Source: Denitratimonas yunnanensis (SeqCode)
GTDB taxonomy: Bacteria; Pseudomonadota; Gammaproteobacteria; Xanthomonadales; Xanthomonadaceae
Direction: 5' to 3'
Length of the DNA: 64,000 nt
Assembly (NCBI GenBank): GCA_026410415.1
Contig: JAPMLR010000001.1
Location: 248,001 to 312,000, forward strand
Shown: piece by piece, positions 41,322 through 51,515 of the stretch
Position numbering within the stretch: position 1 is the stretch's first letter
How the letters are laid out: every line of letters begins with the position of its first letter
Position numbers and translations under genes: made by a program
The notes under the pieces: model-generated
Databases searched by the model: none
Seen by the model: the letters and a program-made list of their open reading frames with translations, nothing else
What the model was told of the DNA's origin: nothing

Positions 41322-42263
41322 ATGACCTTTGCCATTGAACTAGCCAACGTCAACAAGTCGTTCGGCGACAAGCACGCGGTGCGTGACCTGTCGTTGACCA
41401 TTCCGCGGGGAGCGCTGTACGGCATCATCGGCCCGAATGGCGCGGGCAAGAGCACGACGCTCCGCATGATGCTGTCGATCCTGTTCCCCGACAGCGGCAA
41501 CATCCGCGTGCTCGGTGGTTCGGCGTTGCAGTCCAAGGACCGGATCGGTTACCTGCCCGAGGAGCGCGGCGTCTATCGCAAGATGAAGGTCGGGGATTTC
41601 CTGTTGCACATGGGCGTGCTGAAAGGCATGTCGCGTGCGGACGCACAGCGGGAGCTCATGCAATGGCTGGAGCGTGTCGGGCTTGGCGACACCGCGGCCA
41701 AGCGCTGCGAGGAGCTGTCCAAGGGCATGCAGCAGAAAGTGCAGTACATCGCGGCCGTGATCCAGCAGCCCGAACTTCTGATTCTGGACGAGCCGTTCAG
41801 CGGCCTGGACCCGGTCAACATGCGACTTCTCAAGGACCTGATTCTGGAGCAGCACGCGCGTGGCACCACCGTGCTGTTTTCCACCCATGTGATGTTCCAG
41901 GCGGAGCAGCTGTGCGATCACATCGTGATGATCCACGGCGGCCGGAAAGTGCTGGATGACCCGCTCGCGGCGATACGTGCGCGCCATGCGGCCCGGTCGG
42001 TGCTGTTCGAGCCGCTGGATCCCGCGGTGGATGTAGCGAGTGCCATGCGGCATCTGCCGGATATCGAACTGATCTCGCGAGCGGAGGGGCGCTGGCGATT
42101 GGACTTCAGGACTGATGCGGACGTGTCGGCGCTGCTGCAAGCCATGGCGGCAAAGGTTGCGCCCGCGCGCCTGGAGGTGGTGCGTCCCAGTCTGGAGGAC
42201 GTGTTCGTGAAGATCGCCACAGCCACCACGGAGCACGATGCAGACACGGGAGCACTCGCATGA
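41322..42263 (+). CDS. ABC transporter ATP-binding protein, NatA-like
   Basis: ATPase of an ABC-2-type exporter, 313 residues. Walker A IIGPNGAGKSTTLRMML, Q-loop region YLPEERGVYRKMKVGD, signature ELSKGMQQKVQYIAAV, Walker B LLILDEPFSGLDPVN and switch His in STHVMFQAE. The degenerate signature (SKGMQQK) and the YLPEERGVY block are typical of NatA/YhaQ-type sodium or drug export ATPases with a DUF4162-like C-terminal domain (residues about 220-313). It overlaps the permease gene by four bases (ATGA). Confidence 0.9.
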   Translation: MTFAIELANVNKSFGDKHAVRDLSLTIPRGALYGIIGPNGAGKSTTLRMMLSILFPDSGNIRVLGGSALQSKDRIGYLPEERGVYRKMKVGDFLLHMGVLKGMSRADAQRELMQWLERVGLGDTAAKRCEELSKGMQQKVQYIAAVIQQPELLILDEPFSGLDPVNMRLLKDLILEQHARGTTVLFSTHVMFQAEQLCDHIVMIHGGRKVLDDPLAAIRARHAARSVLFEPLDPAVDVASAMRHLPDIELISRAEGRWRLDFRTDADVSALLQAMAAKVAPARLEVVRPSLEDVFVKIATATTEHDADTGALA

Positions 42264-43633
42264 ATATTGCCAAGGCAGTGCAAGTGGCGCGGCGCGAGTT
42301 CGTTGCCACGGTCATGACCAAGGGGTTCCTGATCGGTTTGCTGATCATGCCGCTGATGATCGGCGCACTGATCGTGGTGATGCCGTTATTGCTCAAGGAA
42401 CAGGCGCCGAAGATCGAGGGAACGGTGGCGATCCACGATCCAACGGGCGAAGTTATCGACCGTGCCCGCGAGCACTTGTCGCCCGAGTCGTTCGCGCAGC
42501 GACGGCTGGACATGCAGCGGCGACTTGACGCGGTGTTGCCCGACGCAGTCCGGGGGCTGGTTTCCGGCACCGGTGGCGATGCGATGCAGGCGGCGATGGA
42601 TCAAGCGTTGGGGGCGGTGCCGCAGTTGTCGATCGAGATGTTGCCGGACAGTGCTGCCGTCGATGCCGCAAAGAACGCGTTGCGCCAGAAGGATTCTTCC
42701 CTGGCGGTTATTTCGATCCAGCCGAATGCGGTGACGTCCGATGAAGGCAATCTGGGCACCTACGACCTGTTCGTTCGGAAGAAGCTCGATGATCGCCTGG
42801 TCGACGAGCTGCGCGATGCCTTGGCCACGTCGATTGTCGACGCGCGTCTGGAATCGCGGGAGCTGGATGCGCGCGAGATCCGGCAACTGGTCCGAGTTCC
42901 GCGTGTCACCCCACGCACGGTCGGCGAGGAAGGCGAGAAGGCGGCCAATGAAATTGCGTCACGGCTGCTGCCGATGGCATTCATGGTCTTGATCATGATG
43001 GCGGCGATGACCGGTGGACAGCAGCTCATGACCTCCACCATCGAGGAAAAATCCACCCGTGTGGTGGAGGTGCTGCTCTCGGCGGTATCGCCCACGGAGC
43101 TGATGGCCGGCAAGATCCTCGGGCAGATGGGCGTGGCATCGCTGATGCTGGCGCTGTACGCCGGGCTGGGCATTCTGGCGCTGGTGAGCTTTGCAGCGAC
43201 CGGCTTGCTGGATCCGTGGCTGCTGTTCTACCTGGCCGTGTTCTTCCTGATCGCCTTCGTGGTGCTGGCGGCGATGATGGCGGCCATCGGCGCCGCCGTG
43301 AATGAACTGCGGGAAGCGCAGACCTTGCTGACACCGGTGATGCTGACGGTGATGCTGCCCATGATGTTGTGGATGCCGATCAGTCGCGATCCGAACTCCA
43401 CGTTCGCGACGGTGTTGTCGCTGATTCCGCCGCTGAATCCGTTCGTGATGATGCTCCGCCTGGGGTCCAGTGCACCGCCGCCGACCTGGCAGGTGTGGCT
43501 GTCCATCGGCATCGGCATTGCGTCTGCCGTTGCAGCGGTGTGGTTCGCAGGAAAGGTGTTCCGTGTCGGTTTGCTCATGCACGGCAAGCCGCCCAGTTTC
43601 ATGACCCTGGTGCGTTGGGTGCGCATGAGTTGA
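42260..43633 (+). CDS. ABC transporter permease, NatB-like
   Basis: Membrane component of the same exporter, 457 residues. One N-terminal helix (GFLIGLLIMPLMIGALIVVMPLLL), a large extracytoplasmic domain (about 45-220), then five or six helices in the C-terminal half, the standard ABC-2 layout of NatB/YhaP. The conserved cytoplasmic segment EEKSTRVVEVLLSAVSPTELMAGKILGQ is present. Substrate (sodium, drug or lipid) cannot be read from sequence. Confidence 0.88.
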   Translation: MNIAKAVQVARREFVATVMTKGFLIGLLIMPLMIGALIVVMPLLLKEQAPKIEGTVAIHDPTGEVIDRAREHLSPESFAQRRLDMQRRLDAVLPDAVRGLVSGTGGDAMQAAMDQALGAVPQLSIEMLPDSAAVDAAKNALRQKDSSLAVISIQPNAVTSDEGNLGTYDLFVRKKLDDRLVDELRDALATSIVDARLESRELDAREIRQLVRVPRVTPRTVGEEGEKAANEIASRLLPMAFMVLIMMAAMTGGQQLMTSTIEEKSTRVVEVLLSAVSPTELMAGKILGQMGVASLMLALYAGLGILALVSFAATGLLDPWLLFYLAVFFLIAFVVLAAMMAAIGAAVNELREAQTLLTPVMLTVMLPMMLWMPISRDPNSTFATVLSLIPPLNPFVMMLRLGSSAPPPTWQVWLSIGIGIASAVAAVWFAGKVFRVGLLMHGKPPSFMTLVRWVRMS

Positions 43634-43959
43634 CGGAACAGAAGGCGACTGGAACCGTGCCGGCTGCGTGTTCGTTTTTCGCATCGGGCTGACAAGAAAC
43701 GGGATGTCCCTGGCCGGATGGCGGCGATGGTTCAGGGATGCAGGCGGGTGTCGCCGTCCTGGAGTCGCCGCATGAACGCTCTCTTCCCCGTGGCGTACCG
43801 CCCCGGTGTGCGGGCTGGTGGCTCATGCCTGTGGTGCGGCGTGTCGCCGTGCGAGTGGTCCGAAGGTCCGGGACGCGGTTGGTCATGTCGGCGGCCAGTT
43901 GGCAACGCTGACCGCACGGGGACGTTCCAGCAGGATGCTGCCAGTGGAACCAGCAACGA
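43634..43959. other. 326-base convergent intergenic region
   Basis: Between the stop of the NatB-like permease and the stop of the DUF502 gene. Short frames here have unnatural composition and no ribosome site. No tRNA, no clear intrinsic terminator with T-run and no repeat recognised. Confidence 0.4.
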
Positions 43960-44634
43960 TCAGGTGTCGTCGCGCGAGAAATCGCCCGCACGCGTGTACG
44001 GCATCGTATCCGGACTGACGGCGCCGCCGGAAATGATGAAGCTCATCGCCTGGTCCACCGTCCAGTCGGTGGGCGTGAGGTGCTCGACCGGTACCACCTC
44101 GAGATAGCCGGAGGTGGGGTTGGGTGTGGTTGGCACGTAAACGGCGGCCAGTTCGCGGTCGCTGCCTTCCTCGCGCAGCACGCGGGTGACAAAGCCGATG
44201 GCCTTCATGTCACGGTGCGGAAAGTCGATCAGCACCACGCGCTGCGCGCCCTCGGGGTGAGTTTGCAGGATGTCGATCAGCTTGCGCACGGCACCGTAGA
44301 TCAGATTCGCCAGCGGAATGCGCTGCACGAAGGATTCGAACCAGCGCAGCAGGCGCTGTCCGAGCACGCGGTGCGCCATCACGCCCACGCCGATGATGAC
44401 TGCCAAGGTGGCGATCAGCGCCAGCGCGGTCTGCACCCAGGGTGCACCGAGCCAGCCAAGGGTCAGCGGGAACTGGTTGGCCAGCCTTGCCAGCAACGGC
44501 GTGATCCAGGGGCGGCTGATGTCGGATAGCAGCACGAACACGAAACGGAACACGATCACCGTCAGCCACAGCGGCAGAAGCGTGATCAAACCCGAGACGA
44601 AGTAACGTTGCAGAGAAGGGCGGTGCGAGGACAT
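43960..44634 (-). CDS. DUF502 inner-membrane protein
   Basis: 224-residue protein with two N-terminal membrane helices (YFVSGLITLLPLWLTVIVF and about residues 65-90) and a soluble C-terminal half. DUF502 marks are LPLWLTV, IPLANLIYGAVRKLIDIL, VVLIDFPHRDMKAIGFVT and VYVPTTPNPTSGYLEVVP. The family is widespread and sometimes near aspartyl-tRNA synthetase, but its role is unknown. The ATG at 44634 is preceded by a weak site. A minus-strand TAGAAT lies at 44707-44712. Confidence 0.9.
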   Translation of the reverse strand: MSSHRPSLQRYFVSGLITLLPLWLTVIVFRFVFVLLSDISRPWITPLLARLANQFPLTLGWLGAPWVQTALALIATLAVIIGVGVMAHRVLGQRLLRWFESFVQRIPLANLIYGAVRKLIDILQTHPEGAQRVVLIDFPHRDMKAIGFVTRVLREEGSDRELAAVYVPTTPNPTSGYLEVVPVEHLTPTDWTVDQAMSFIISGGAVSPDTMPYTRAGDFSRDDT

Positions 44635-44900
44635 GTGGGGATTCCGGGGCGACGGATTCAAGCGCGCTCCCCCCAACAGGCAATCGAGGGAGAAGGGTGT
44701 GGCGGAATTCTATGTCGTGTCGACAGGGAAATCCGGTCTGGTTGTAGCTATGCTTGACCGAAGGTGTCCGATCCATTCCCGATGCGGGCATTGCGGGCCG
44801 ATGATCCGGCAACCTCTGGATGATTCCAGGAGATTGCATCCCGCAATGACGCTGTCGGTGAGCGCGCCGACTTGATCCGCCTTTTCAGGGAGTTGCCGCC

Positions 44901-46538
44901 ATTTTCTCGTCGCGTTATTTCGTGCTCTGGGCCTGTGTGGGGTTGTCCGTCGTTTCACTGTCGATGCTGTCGCGCGGCGGTGGTGCGGGGTGGTGGGTGG
45001 TGTTCGGAGCTTCAACCGCCCTGAGCGTCCTGGGTATTTTCGACCTGACCCAACGTCGTCGTGCGCTGCGGCGAAATTACCCCGTGTCCGCGCATGTGCG
45101 ATTCCTGATCGAGCGATTCCGCCCGGAGATCCGTCAATATCTGATCGAGGATGACGAAGACGAGCTTCCGTTTTCGCGAGTGCAGCGCTCGATCGTGTAC
45201 CAGCGCGCCAAGGGTGAGTTGGACAAACGCCCGTTCGGAACACAGATGGCGCTGTACCAGCCCGGTTACGAATGGATCAATCACTCGCTGGCGCCGGTGG
45301 ACATCCCGACGCACGACTTCCGCATCACCATCGGCGGGCCGCAATGCACCCAGCCGTACTCCGCAAGCGTGTTCAACATATCGGCGATGAGTTTTGGTGC
45401 GCTGTCCGCCAACGCCGTGATGGCGCTGAATGAAGGGGCGCGGCGTGGTGGTTTCTTCCACGACACCGGCGAAGGGTCGATATCGCGATGGCATCGCCAG
45501 AACGGCGGGGATCTGGTCTGGGAAATCGGTTCCGGCTATTTCGGCTGCCGCGACGCGGAGGGGCGCTTCGACCTCGAACGCTTCCGTGCCAATGCGCTCG
45601 ATCCGCAGGTGAAGATGATCGAGATCAAACTCTCCCAAGGCGCCAAGCCGGGGCAGGGCGGCATCCTGCCGGGTGCCAAGGTATCTCCGGAAATTGCCGA
45701 AGCGCGTGGCGTTCCCGTGGGCGTCGATTGCATTTCCCCGGCGCGACACACCGCGTTCGACACTCCCGCGGGTTTGCTGCAGTTCGTGCAGACGCTGCGT
45801 GACGCCAGTGGCGGAAAGCCGGTGGGCTTCAAGCTGGCGATCGGGCATCCGTGGGAGTGGTTCGGTATCGCCAAGGCCATCGTGACGACAGGAATACTTC
45901 CCGATTTCATCGTGGTGGATGGTGGCGAAGGCGGTACCGGCGCCGCGCCGCTGGAGTTCACCGACCATGTCGGCGTGCCGTTGCGGGAAGCGCTGATGTT
46001 GGTGCACAACACGCTGGTCGGCCTCGATCTGCGCGATCGGATCCGCGTGGGCGCAGCGGGCAAGATCACCACGGCGTTCGATCTGGCGCGCGTGATCGCG
46101 CTCGGTGCGGATTGGGGCAACGCGGCGCGTGGTTTCATGTTCGCCCTCGGTTGCATCCAGTCGCAAAGCTGCCACACCGACAAATGCCCGACGGGTGTGG
46201 CCACGCAGGACCCGCGTCGGCAGAAGGCGCTCGACGTGCCGGACAAGGCGACGCGGGTGCACCGCTTCCATGACAGCACCCTGCAAGCACTGAAGGATTT
46301 GCTGGCGGCAGCCGGGCTGGAACATCCCGCCCAACTCGGTCCCGAGCACCTGATCCGTCGCGTCTCGGCGAACGAGGTGCGTTCGTTGGCTGCGTTGCAT
46401 TCGTGGGTGAAGCCGGGCGAGCTGCTCGCCGGTGGCGCCGGGCATCAGGTGTTCCAGCGTTTCTGGGCACTCTCGACGCCGGACAGCTTTGCGGTGCCGC
46501 CCGATCTCCTTGCGATGCGAAACAGGCGTGCCAGCTGA
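44901..46538 (+). CDS. FMN-binding glutamate-synthase-like membrane flavoprotein
   Basis: 545-residue protein with one or two N-terminal membrane helices followed by the FMN-binding barrel of the glutamate synthase large subunit: NISAMSFGALSANAVMALN, GEGSISRWHRQNGGDLVWEIGSGYFG, KLSQGAKPGQGGILPG, VVDGGEGGTGAAPLEF and the Cys cluster CIQSQSCHTDKCPTG. It lacks the glutaminase domain, so it is not complete GltB. The start is proposed at ATT 44901, with AGGGAG 8 bases upstream, giving the natural N-terminus MFSSRYFVLW; a GTG at 44922 has no ribosome site. The physiological reaction is unknown. Confidence 0.85.
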   Translation: MFSSRYFVLWACVGLSVVSLSMLSRGGGAGWWVVFGASTALSVLGIFDLTQRRRALRRNYPVSAHVRFLIERFRPEIRQYLIEDDEDELPFSRVQRSIVYQRAKGELDKRPFGTQMALYQPGYEWINHSLAPVDIPTHDFRITIGGPQCTQPYSASVFNISAMSFGALSANAVMALNEGARRGGFFHDTGEGSISRWHRQNGGDLVWEIGSGYFGCRDAEGRFDLERFRANALDPQVKMIEIKLSQGAKPGQGGILPGAKVSPEIAEARGVPVGVDCISPARHTAFDTPAGLLQFVQTLRDASGGKPVGFKLAIGHPWEWFGIAKAIVTTGILPDFIVVDGGEGGTGAAPLEFTDHVGVPLREALMLVHNTLVGLDLRDRIRVGAAGKITTAFDLARVIALGADWGNAARGFMFALGCIQSQSCHTDKCPTGVATQDPRRQKALDVPDKATRVHRFHDSTLQALKDLLAAAGLEHPAQLGPEHLIRRVSANEVRSLAALHSWVKPGELLAGGAGHQVFQRFWALSTPDSFAVPPDLLAMRNRRAS

Positions 46539-46563
46539 CGCGCCCGCACGCCAGCGGCATCGA

Positions 46564-48432
46564 TCAAACGTCGTTCAATCGGGCGCGCAGGAAACCCGTC
46601 GCGCTGTAGCGCGTGACGCGGGTGTAATGGCGTTCGACCAATTCGCGGACCATGGCCACCCACGCATCTTCCAGGTCATCCGGCAGCTTGAAGTGGTCGT
46701 AATTGACGATGGCGTACACCTTGCGGTCCAGCGGGGTGAGCAATTCGTTGACCCGCGCTCTCACGGCGGCGATGTCGTCCTCGCTGCGGATACGCAGGTG
46801 TTCGAAGTCGATGTAGAGCGTGCTGGCTGCAGTGTCGAGGCTGAAGCGCTCGCTCAGCGGTCGTTCCAGCAGCTGGTCGCGCAGGCCCAGTGGCTGCTCG
46901 TCGAACAGTGCCGGGGCCATGAGCGTCACCTTGTCGCCGATGATCGGGCGGAAGTCCATGTGCGCGAGGATATCGCGTTCCAGATCCATGCCGGGCGCGA
47001 TTTCCAGTAGTTCCAACCCGGATTCGCGCAGGCCGAAAACGCAGCTTTCGGTGATGTAAAGCACCGACTGACCGCGACGCAGTGCTTCGCGTGCGGAGAA
47101 GGTCCGGTGTTCCACCTGCTGCACGAACTTGCGTGTCGCCGTGTCGCCGCATCCGGCCCGAAAGCTGCCCACAAAGACCAGGCGACGAGCGTTCTGGCTG
47201 ATGTTGATGAAGCCGCCGGCACCGGCCAGTCGCGACCCGAAGCGGCTGACGTTGACGTTGCCCTCGGCATCGATCTGGGCCATGCCGAGCACGGCGATGT
47301 CGAGGGCAACGTCAACGTAGAAGTCGAACTGGTAGGGTTGGTCGATCACCGCCTGAGCATTGACCGCGGCACCGAAACTCAGGCCGCCGGCGGGAATGCC
47401 GCCGATGGTGCCAGGCTCGGTCGTGAGGGTGATCAGGTCGATGATCTTTTCTTCCGCCGCCACCGCCGCCACGCCCTCGGGCATGCCGATGCCGAGATTG
47501 ACGATGTCGTTGGGCCGCAATTCCTGCGTGGCGCGGCGGGCGATGGTCTTGCGTGCACCCGCCGCCATCGGTTCGACGCTGGCGGCCGGCACGCGAAGCT
47601 CCGACGAGTAGGATGGATCGTAGGGAACGGCGAAGGTCTGCAGGTGGTATTCGGGTCGTTCGGCCACGACCACGGCATCAACCAGCGTGCCGGGGATCTT
47701 TACCTGTCGTGGTGACAGGCTGCCGTTCTCGGCGATGCGTTCGACCTGGGCGATGACGATGCCGCCGCTGTTGTGCGCGGCCATCGCGATCGACAGCGCC
47801 TCGAGCGTCAGTGCCTCGCGTTCCATCGTCAGGTTGCCGTCCAGATCCGCCGTGGTGGCGCGAATCAGCGCCACGTGGATCGGGAAGGTCGGGTAGTACA
47901 GGTAATCTTCATCGTCGATGGTGAGCAGTTTTACCCGAGCTTCGAGGGTTCGTGCGTTGAGACGGCCACCGCCGTGGCGCGGATCGACGAACGTGCCCAG
48001 GCCCACACGGGTGATCTGCCCGGGCTTGCCTGCCGCGATGTCGCGGAACAGGTGCGATATCACGCCCTGTGGCAGATTCCAGGCTTCGATGCGATTCTCG
48101 ACCGCGAGCTTCTGCAGCCCCGGCACCAGGCCCCAGTGGCCGCCGATCACGCGCGCGATCAGTCCTTCGTGTGCCAAGTGATTGAGACCGCGTTCGCGTC
48201 CGTCGCCTTGCCCGGCGGCATACACCAGCGTCAGGTTGCGCGGGTTGCCGCCTTCGAGGAAGCGCTGCTCCAGCGCCACGGCAAGGTTTTCCGGAAAACC
48301 GATGCCGACGAAGCCGCCGGTGGCCACGGTATCGCCATCGTGGATCAGCCGCACGGCATCGGCGGCGGATACGCGCTTGCCTTGGCGGCGTAGTGGCGCG
48401 GTGCGTGCAGGCGATCGAGTGGAGTCGGTCAT
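46564..48432 (-). CDS. Acyl-CoA:acetate/3-ketoacid CoA-transferase, fused, extended
   Basis: Family I CoA-transferase with both halves in one chain, 622 residues. First half: [33 protein letters not shown]. Second half: [14 protein letters not shown] and [22 protein letters not shown] with the catalytic Glu, then [22 protein letters not shown]. This is like YdiF/propionate CoA-transferase (about 530 residues) but with a C-terminal extension of about 90 residues from around 530 onward ([16 protein letters not shown] onward). Convergent with the flavoprotein gene, with 25 bases between stops. Substrate not assignable. Confidence 0.85.
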   Translation of the reverse strand: MTDSTRSPARTAPLRRQGKRVSAADAVRLIHDGDTVATGGFVGIGFPENLAVALEQRFLEGGNPRNLTLVYAAGQGDGRERGLNHLAHEGLIARVIGGHWGLVPGLQKLAVENRIEAWNLPQGVISHLFRDIAAGKPGQITRVGLGTFVDPRHGGGRLNARTLEARVKLLTIDDEDYLYYPTFPIHVALIRATTADLDGNLTMEREALTLEALSIAMAAHNSGGIVIAQVERIAENGSLSPRQVKIPGTLVDAVVVAERPEYHLQTFAVPYDPSYSSELRVPAASVEPMAAGARKTIARRATQELRPNDIVNLGIGMPEGVAAVAAEEKIIDLITLTTEPGTIGGIPAGGLSFGAAVNAQAVIDQPYQFDFYVDVALDIAVLGMAQIDAEGNVNVSRFGSRLAGAGGFINISQNARRLVFVGSFRAGCGDTATRKFVQQVEHRTFSAREALRRGQSVLYITESCVFGLRESGLELLEIAPGMDLERDILAHMDFRPIIGDKVTLMAPALFDEQPLGLRDQLLERPLSERFSLDTAASTLYIDFEHLRIRSEDDIAAVRARVNELLTPLDRKVYAIVNYDHFKLPDDLEDAWVAMVRELVERHYTRVTRYSATGFLRARLNDV

Positions 48433-48612
48433 GGGTGGGTGCTCCGATACGACGGGGCCGAGATGGTCGCGAGCGTCGGTTATTGCCTATCCGCGGGGCT
48501 TTCGCCTAGCGACCCAAGGTCGTATTGATCCGTTGCGTGCCACGTGCCTTCGACGAATCGTCCGCAAGGGGAAATGCCGCATCGCGACGGCTCCGGTACG
48601 GCGTTTTCCCCA

Positions 48613-48621
48613 TGGTAGAAT
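48613..48621 (+). promoter_or_regulatory. Extended -10 promoter element upstream of gyrA
   Basis: TGG-TAGAAT (TAGAAT at 48616-48621) followed by CCGGGGC, 93 bases before the gyrA ATG. The TG dinucleotide upstream forms an extended -10, which can compensate for the missing -35. Confidence 0.45.
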
Positions 48622-48714
48622 CCGGGGCTTGCCTGCGGCCTTCTCACTGGCTGTCCGGCCCACCGTCCCGCCTTGCGGGAGGCCGTTGTATCCATCGGAT
48701 GAATCAGGAAAAAA

Positions 48715-51402
48715 ATGACCGATCACGCCAAGGAAATCATTCCGGTCAACCTCGAAGACGAGATGCGCAAGAGTTACCTCGATTACGCGATGAGCGTGAT
48801 CGTGGGACGTGCGCTGCCGGATGTTCGCGATGGCCTCAAGCCGGTACACCGGCGAGTGCTGTTCGCGATGAACGAACTGGGCGCGCACAGCAACAAGCCC
48901 TACTACAAGTCGGCGCGCATCGTCGGTGACGTGATCGGCAAGTACCATCCGCATGGCGACCAGTCGGTGTACGACACGCTGGTCCGCATGGCGCAGCCTT
49001 TCTCGCTGCGCTACCTGCTGGTCGATGGACAAGGCAACTTCGGTTCGGTCGATGGCGACTCCGCCGCAGCGATGCGTTACACCGAAGCCCGCATGTCCAA
49101 GCTCACCCATGAGCTGCTCGCGGACATCGACAAGGACACCGTCGATTTCCAACCCAATTACGACGAAAAGGAACTCGAGCCGACGGTCATGCCGGCGCGC
49201 GTTCCGAACCTGCTGGTCAATGGCTCGGCCGGCATCGCGGTCGGCATGGCGACCAATATTCCGCCGCACAACCTCAGTGAAGTGATCAACGCCACGCTGG
49301 CGTTGATCGACAACCCCGAAGCGTCCATTTCCGACCTGATGGAGCATGTGCCGGGTCCGGATTTCCCGACTGCGGGCATCATCAACGGCACCTCCGGCGT
49401 GCATGCCGCCTATCACACCGGACGGGGCCGGGTGCGGATGCGCGCCAAGGCCGAGATCGAGGTCGACGAGCGAACCGGTCGCGAGTCGATCATCGTCACC
49501 GAGATTCCGTATCAGGTGAACAAGGCCAAGCTGATCGAGAAGATCGCCGAGCTGGTCAAGGAAAAGAAGCTCGAGGGCATCAGCGAGCTGCGCGACGAGT
49601 CCGACAAGGACGGCATGCGCATCTACATCGAGATCAAGCGCGGCGAAGCCGCCGATGTGGTGCTCAACAACCTGTACTCGCAGACGCCGATGGAGTCGGT
49701 GTTCGGCATCAACATGGTGGCCCTGGTCGATGGCCGCCCGCAGCTGCTGAACCTCAAGCAGATTCTGGAAGCCTTCATCCGTCATCGGCGGGAAGTCGTC
49801 ACCCGTCGCACCATCTTCGAACTGCGCAAGGCCCGTGCCCGCGCCCATATCCTCGAAGGCCTGACGGTCGCGCTCGCCAACATCGACGAGATGATCGAGC
49901 TGATCAAGACTTCGGAGAATCCGCAGGTCGCGAAGGAGCGCATGCTGGCGCGCACCTGGCCACCGGGTCTGGTGGGCGCGTTGCTGTCTGCTGCCGGCGC
50001 CGATGCGTCGCGGCCGGAAGACTTGCCGCATGGCGTCGGGCTGGTCGAATCCGGCTATCAGCTCACCGACACCCAGGCCCAGCAGATTCTGGAGATGCGT
50101 CTGCACCGCCTCACCGGGCTGGAGCAGGACAAGCTGACCGAGGAATACAAGGCGCTGCTGGAGACGATCCGCGGCTTGATCGAGATTCTGGAAAACCCGG
50201 ACGTCCTGCTCGACGTGATTCGGACCGAGCTGATCAACCTGCGGGAAGAATACGGCGACGCACGACGCAGCGAGATCCGCCAGAGCGAGGAGGATCTCGA
50301 CATCCTCGACCTGATCGCACCCGAGGACATGGTCGTGACGCTCAGTCATGCCGGCTACGTGAAGCGGCAGCCGGTGAGTGCGTATCGTGCGCAGAAACGG
50401 GGTGGTCGCGGCCGCAGTGCGGCGGCGACGAAGGACGAGGATTTCATCGAGCGGCTGTGGATCGCCAATACCCACGACACCCTGCTCACCTTCACCAGCG
50501 CCGGGCGCGTGTTCTGGCTGCCGGTGTTTCAATTGCCCGAGGCCGGTTCCAACGCACGCGGGCGCCCGATCGTGAACTTCGTCGCGCTGGAATCCAGTGA
50601 AAAAATCCAGGCCGTGCTGTCGGTCAGGGAGTACGCGGAAGATCGCTACGTGTTCTTCGCCACTGCCAACGGCACGGTGAAGAAGACGCCGTTGACCGAA
50701 TATGCCTATCGCCTGGCGCGCGGCAAGATCGCGATCAACCTCGATGAAGGCGATGCGCTGGTCGATGCCCAGCTCACCGATGGCGAGCAGGACATCCTGC
50801 TTTTCGCCAGCAATGGCAAGACGGTTCGCTTCGCGGAAAGCTCGGTACGCTCGATGGGGCGCACCGCCACCGGCGTGCGTGGCATCCGGCTCGCGTCGGG
50901 TGAGCGCGTCGTCAGTCTGATCGTGGCCGCCGCAGCGGCTGGTCCCGAGGCCGACGATGCCATTGACGACACGCCGGTCGAGGCGGTCGGCGACGAAATG
51001 TCTGTCCAGAGCGAGGCCGAGGATGTCTCTGCCGAGTACATCCTCACCGCGACCCGCAACGGATTCGGCAAGCGCACGCCGCTCGCCGACTATCCGCGCA
51101 AGGGCCGCGGCACGCAGGGCGTCATCGGCATACAGACCACCGAGCGGAATGGCCCGCTGGTCGGCGCGGTGCTGGTGCATTCGGGCGATGGCGTGTTGTT
51201 GATCTCCGATGGTGGCACTTTGGTGCGCACCCGTGCCAGCGAGATTTCACGCGTGAGCCGCAACACTCAGGGGGTGACCTTGATCCGTCTTGGCAAGGGT
51301 GAGCAACTGGTCAGTGTCGAGGCAGTGCCACCCGATGAAGAGGAGCCCTCACTGGATGGTGCGCCGGCAATTGCGAGCAGCGGTAATACACCGGAAGCCT
51401 GA
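48715..51402 (+). CDS. gyrA: DNA gyrase subunit A
   Basis: Breakage-reunion subunit of gyrase, introducing negative supercoils with GyrB. The 895-residue protein has catalytic Tyr122 in [12 protein letters not shown], the quinolone region [15 protein letters not shown] and the GyrA box QKRGGRGRS at the start of the C-terminal beta-pinwheel, which distinguishes gyrase from topoisomerase IV. Position 83, usually Ser in E. coli, is Gln; Asp87 is kept. An acidic insertion of about 35 residues ([17 protein letters not shown] onward, near residue 745) interrupts the pinwheel. It is followed by a methyltransferase rather than serC, which I recall as its neighbour in Xanthomonas. Confidence 0.97.
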   Translation: MTDHAKEIIPVNLEDEMRKSYLDYAMSVIVGRALPDVRDGLKPVHRRVLFAMNELGAHSNKPYYKSARIVGDVIGKYHPHGDQSVYDTLVRMAQPFSLRYLLVDGQGNFGSVDGDSAAAMRYTEARMSKLTHELLADIDKDTVDFQPNYDEKELEPTVMPARVPNLLVNGSAGIAVGMATNIPPHNLSEVINATLALIDNPEASISDLMEHVPGPDFPTAGIINGTSGVHAAYHTGRGRVRMRAKAEIEVDERTGRESIIVTEIPYQVNKAKLIEKIAELVKEKKLEGISELRDESDKDGMRIYIEIKRGEAADVVLNNLYSQTPMESVFGINMVALVDGRPQLLNLKQILEAFIRHRREVVTRRTIFELRKARARAHILEGLTVALANIDEMIELIKTSENPQVAKERMLARTWPPGLVGALLSAAGADASRPEDLPHGVGLVESGYQLTDTQAQQILEMRLHRLTGLEQDKLTEEYKALLETIRGLIEILENPDVLLDVIRTELINLREEYGDARRSEIRQSEEDLDILDLIAPEDMVVTLSHAGYVKRQPVSAYRAQKRGGRGRSAAATKDEDFIERLWIANTHDTLLTFTSAGRVFWLPVFQLPEAGSNARGRPIVNFVALESSEKIQAVLSVREYAEDRYVFFATANGTVKKTPLTEYAYRLARGKIAINLDEGDALVDAQLTDGEQDILLFASNGKTVRFAESSVRSMGRTATGVRGIRLASGERVVSLIVAAAAAGPEADDAIDDTPVEAVGDEMSVQSEAEDVSAEYILTATRNGFGKRTPLADYPRKGRGTQGVIGIQTTERNGPLVGAVLVHSGDGVLLISDGGTLVRTRASEISRVSRNTQGVTLIRLGKGEQLVSVEAVPPDEEEPSLDGAPAIASSGNTPEA

Positions 51403-51515
51403 CCTTGCTATAAGGCATCGGCTCGCACTGCATCGACGGATGACGCTCTCATCCCTCCGGGTCGTGGATGCGGGCAGGCGACGGTATCGATCCTGTTCTG
51501 ACAAGGAAGTATCAG

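Noticed and set aside
41322..43633. NatAB-type exporter as a defence or antibiotic resistance locus
   Set aside because: Motifs support only a general ABC-2 exporter; nothing nearby indicates substrate.
48487..51180. An 897-codon open frame antisense to gyrA
   Set aside because: High GC content and strong third-position bias leave the opposite strand open; its product has His/Arg/Asp-rich unnatural composition and no family motifs, while gyrA on the plus strand is certain.
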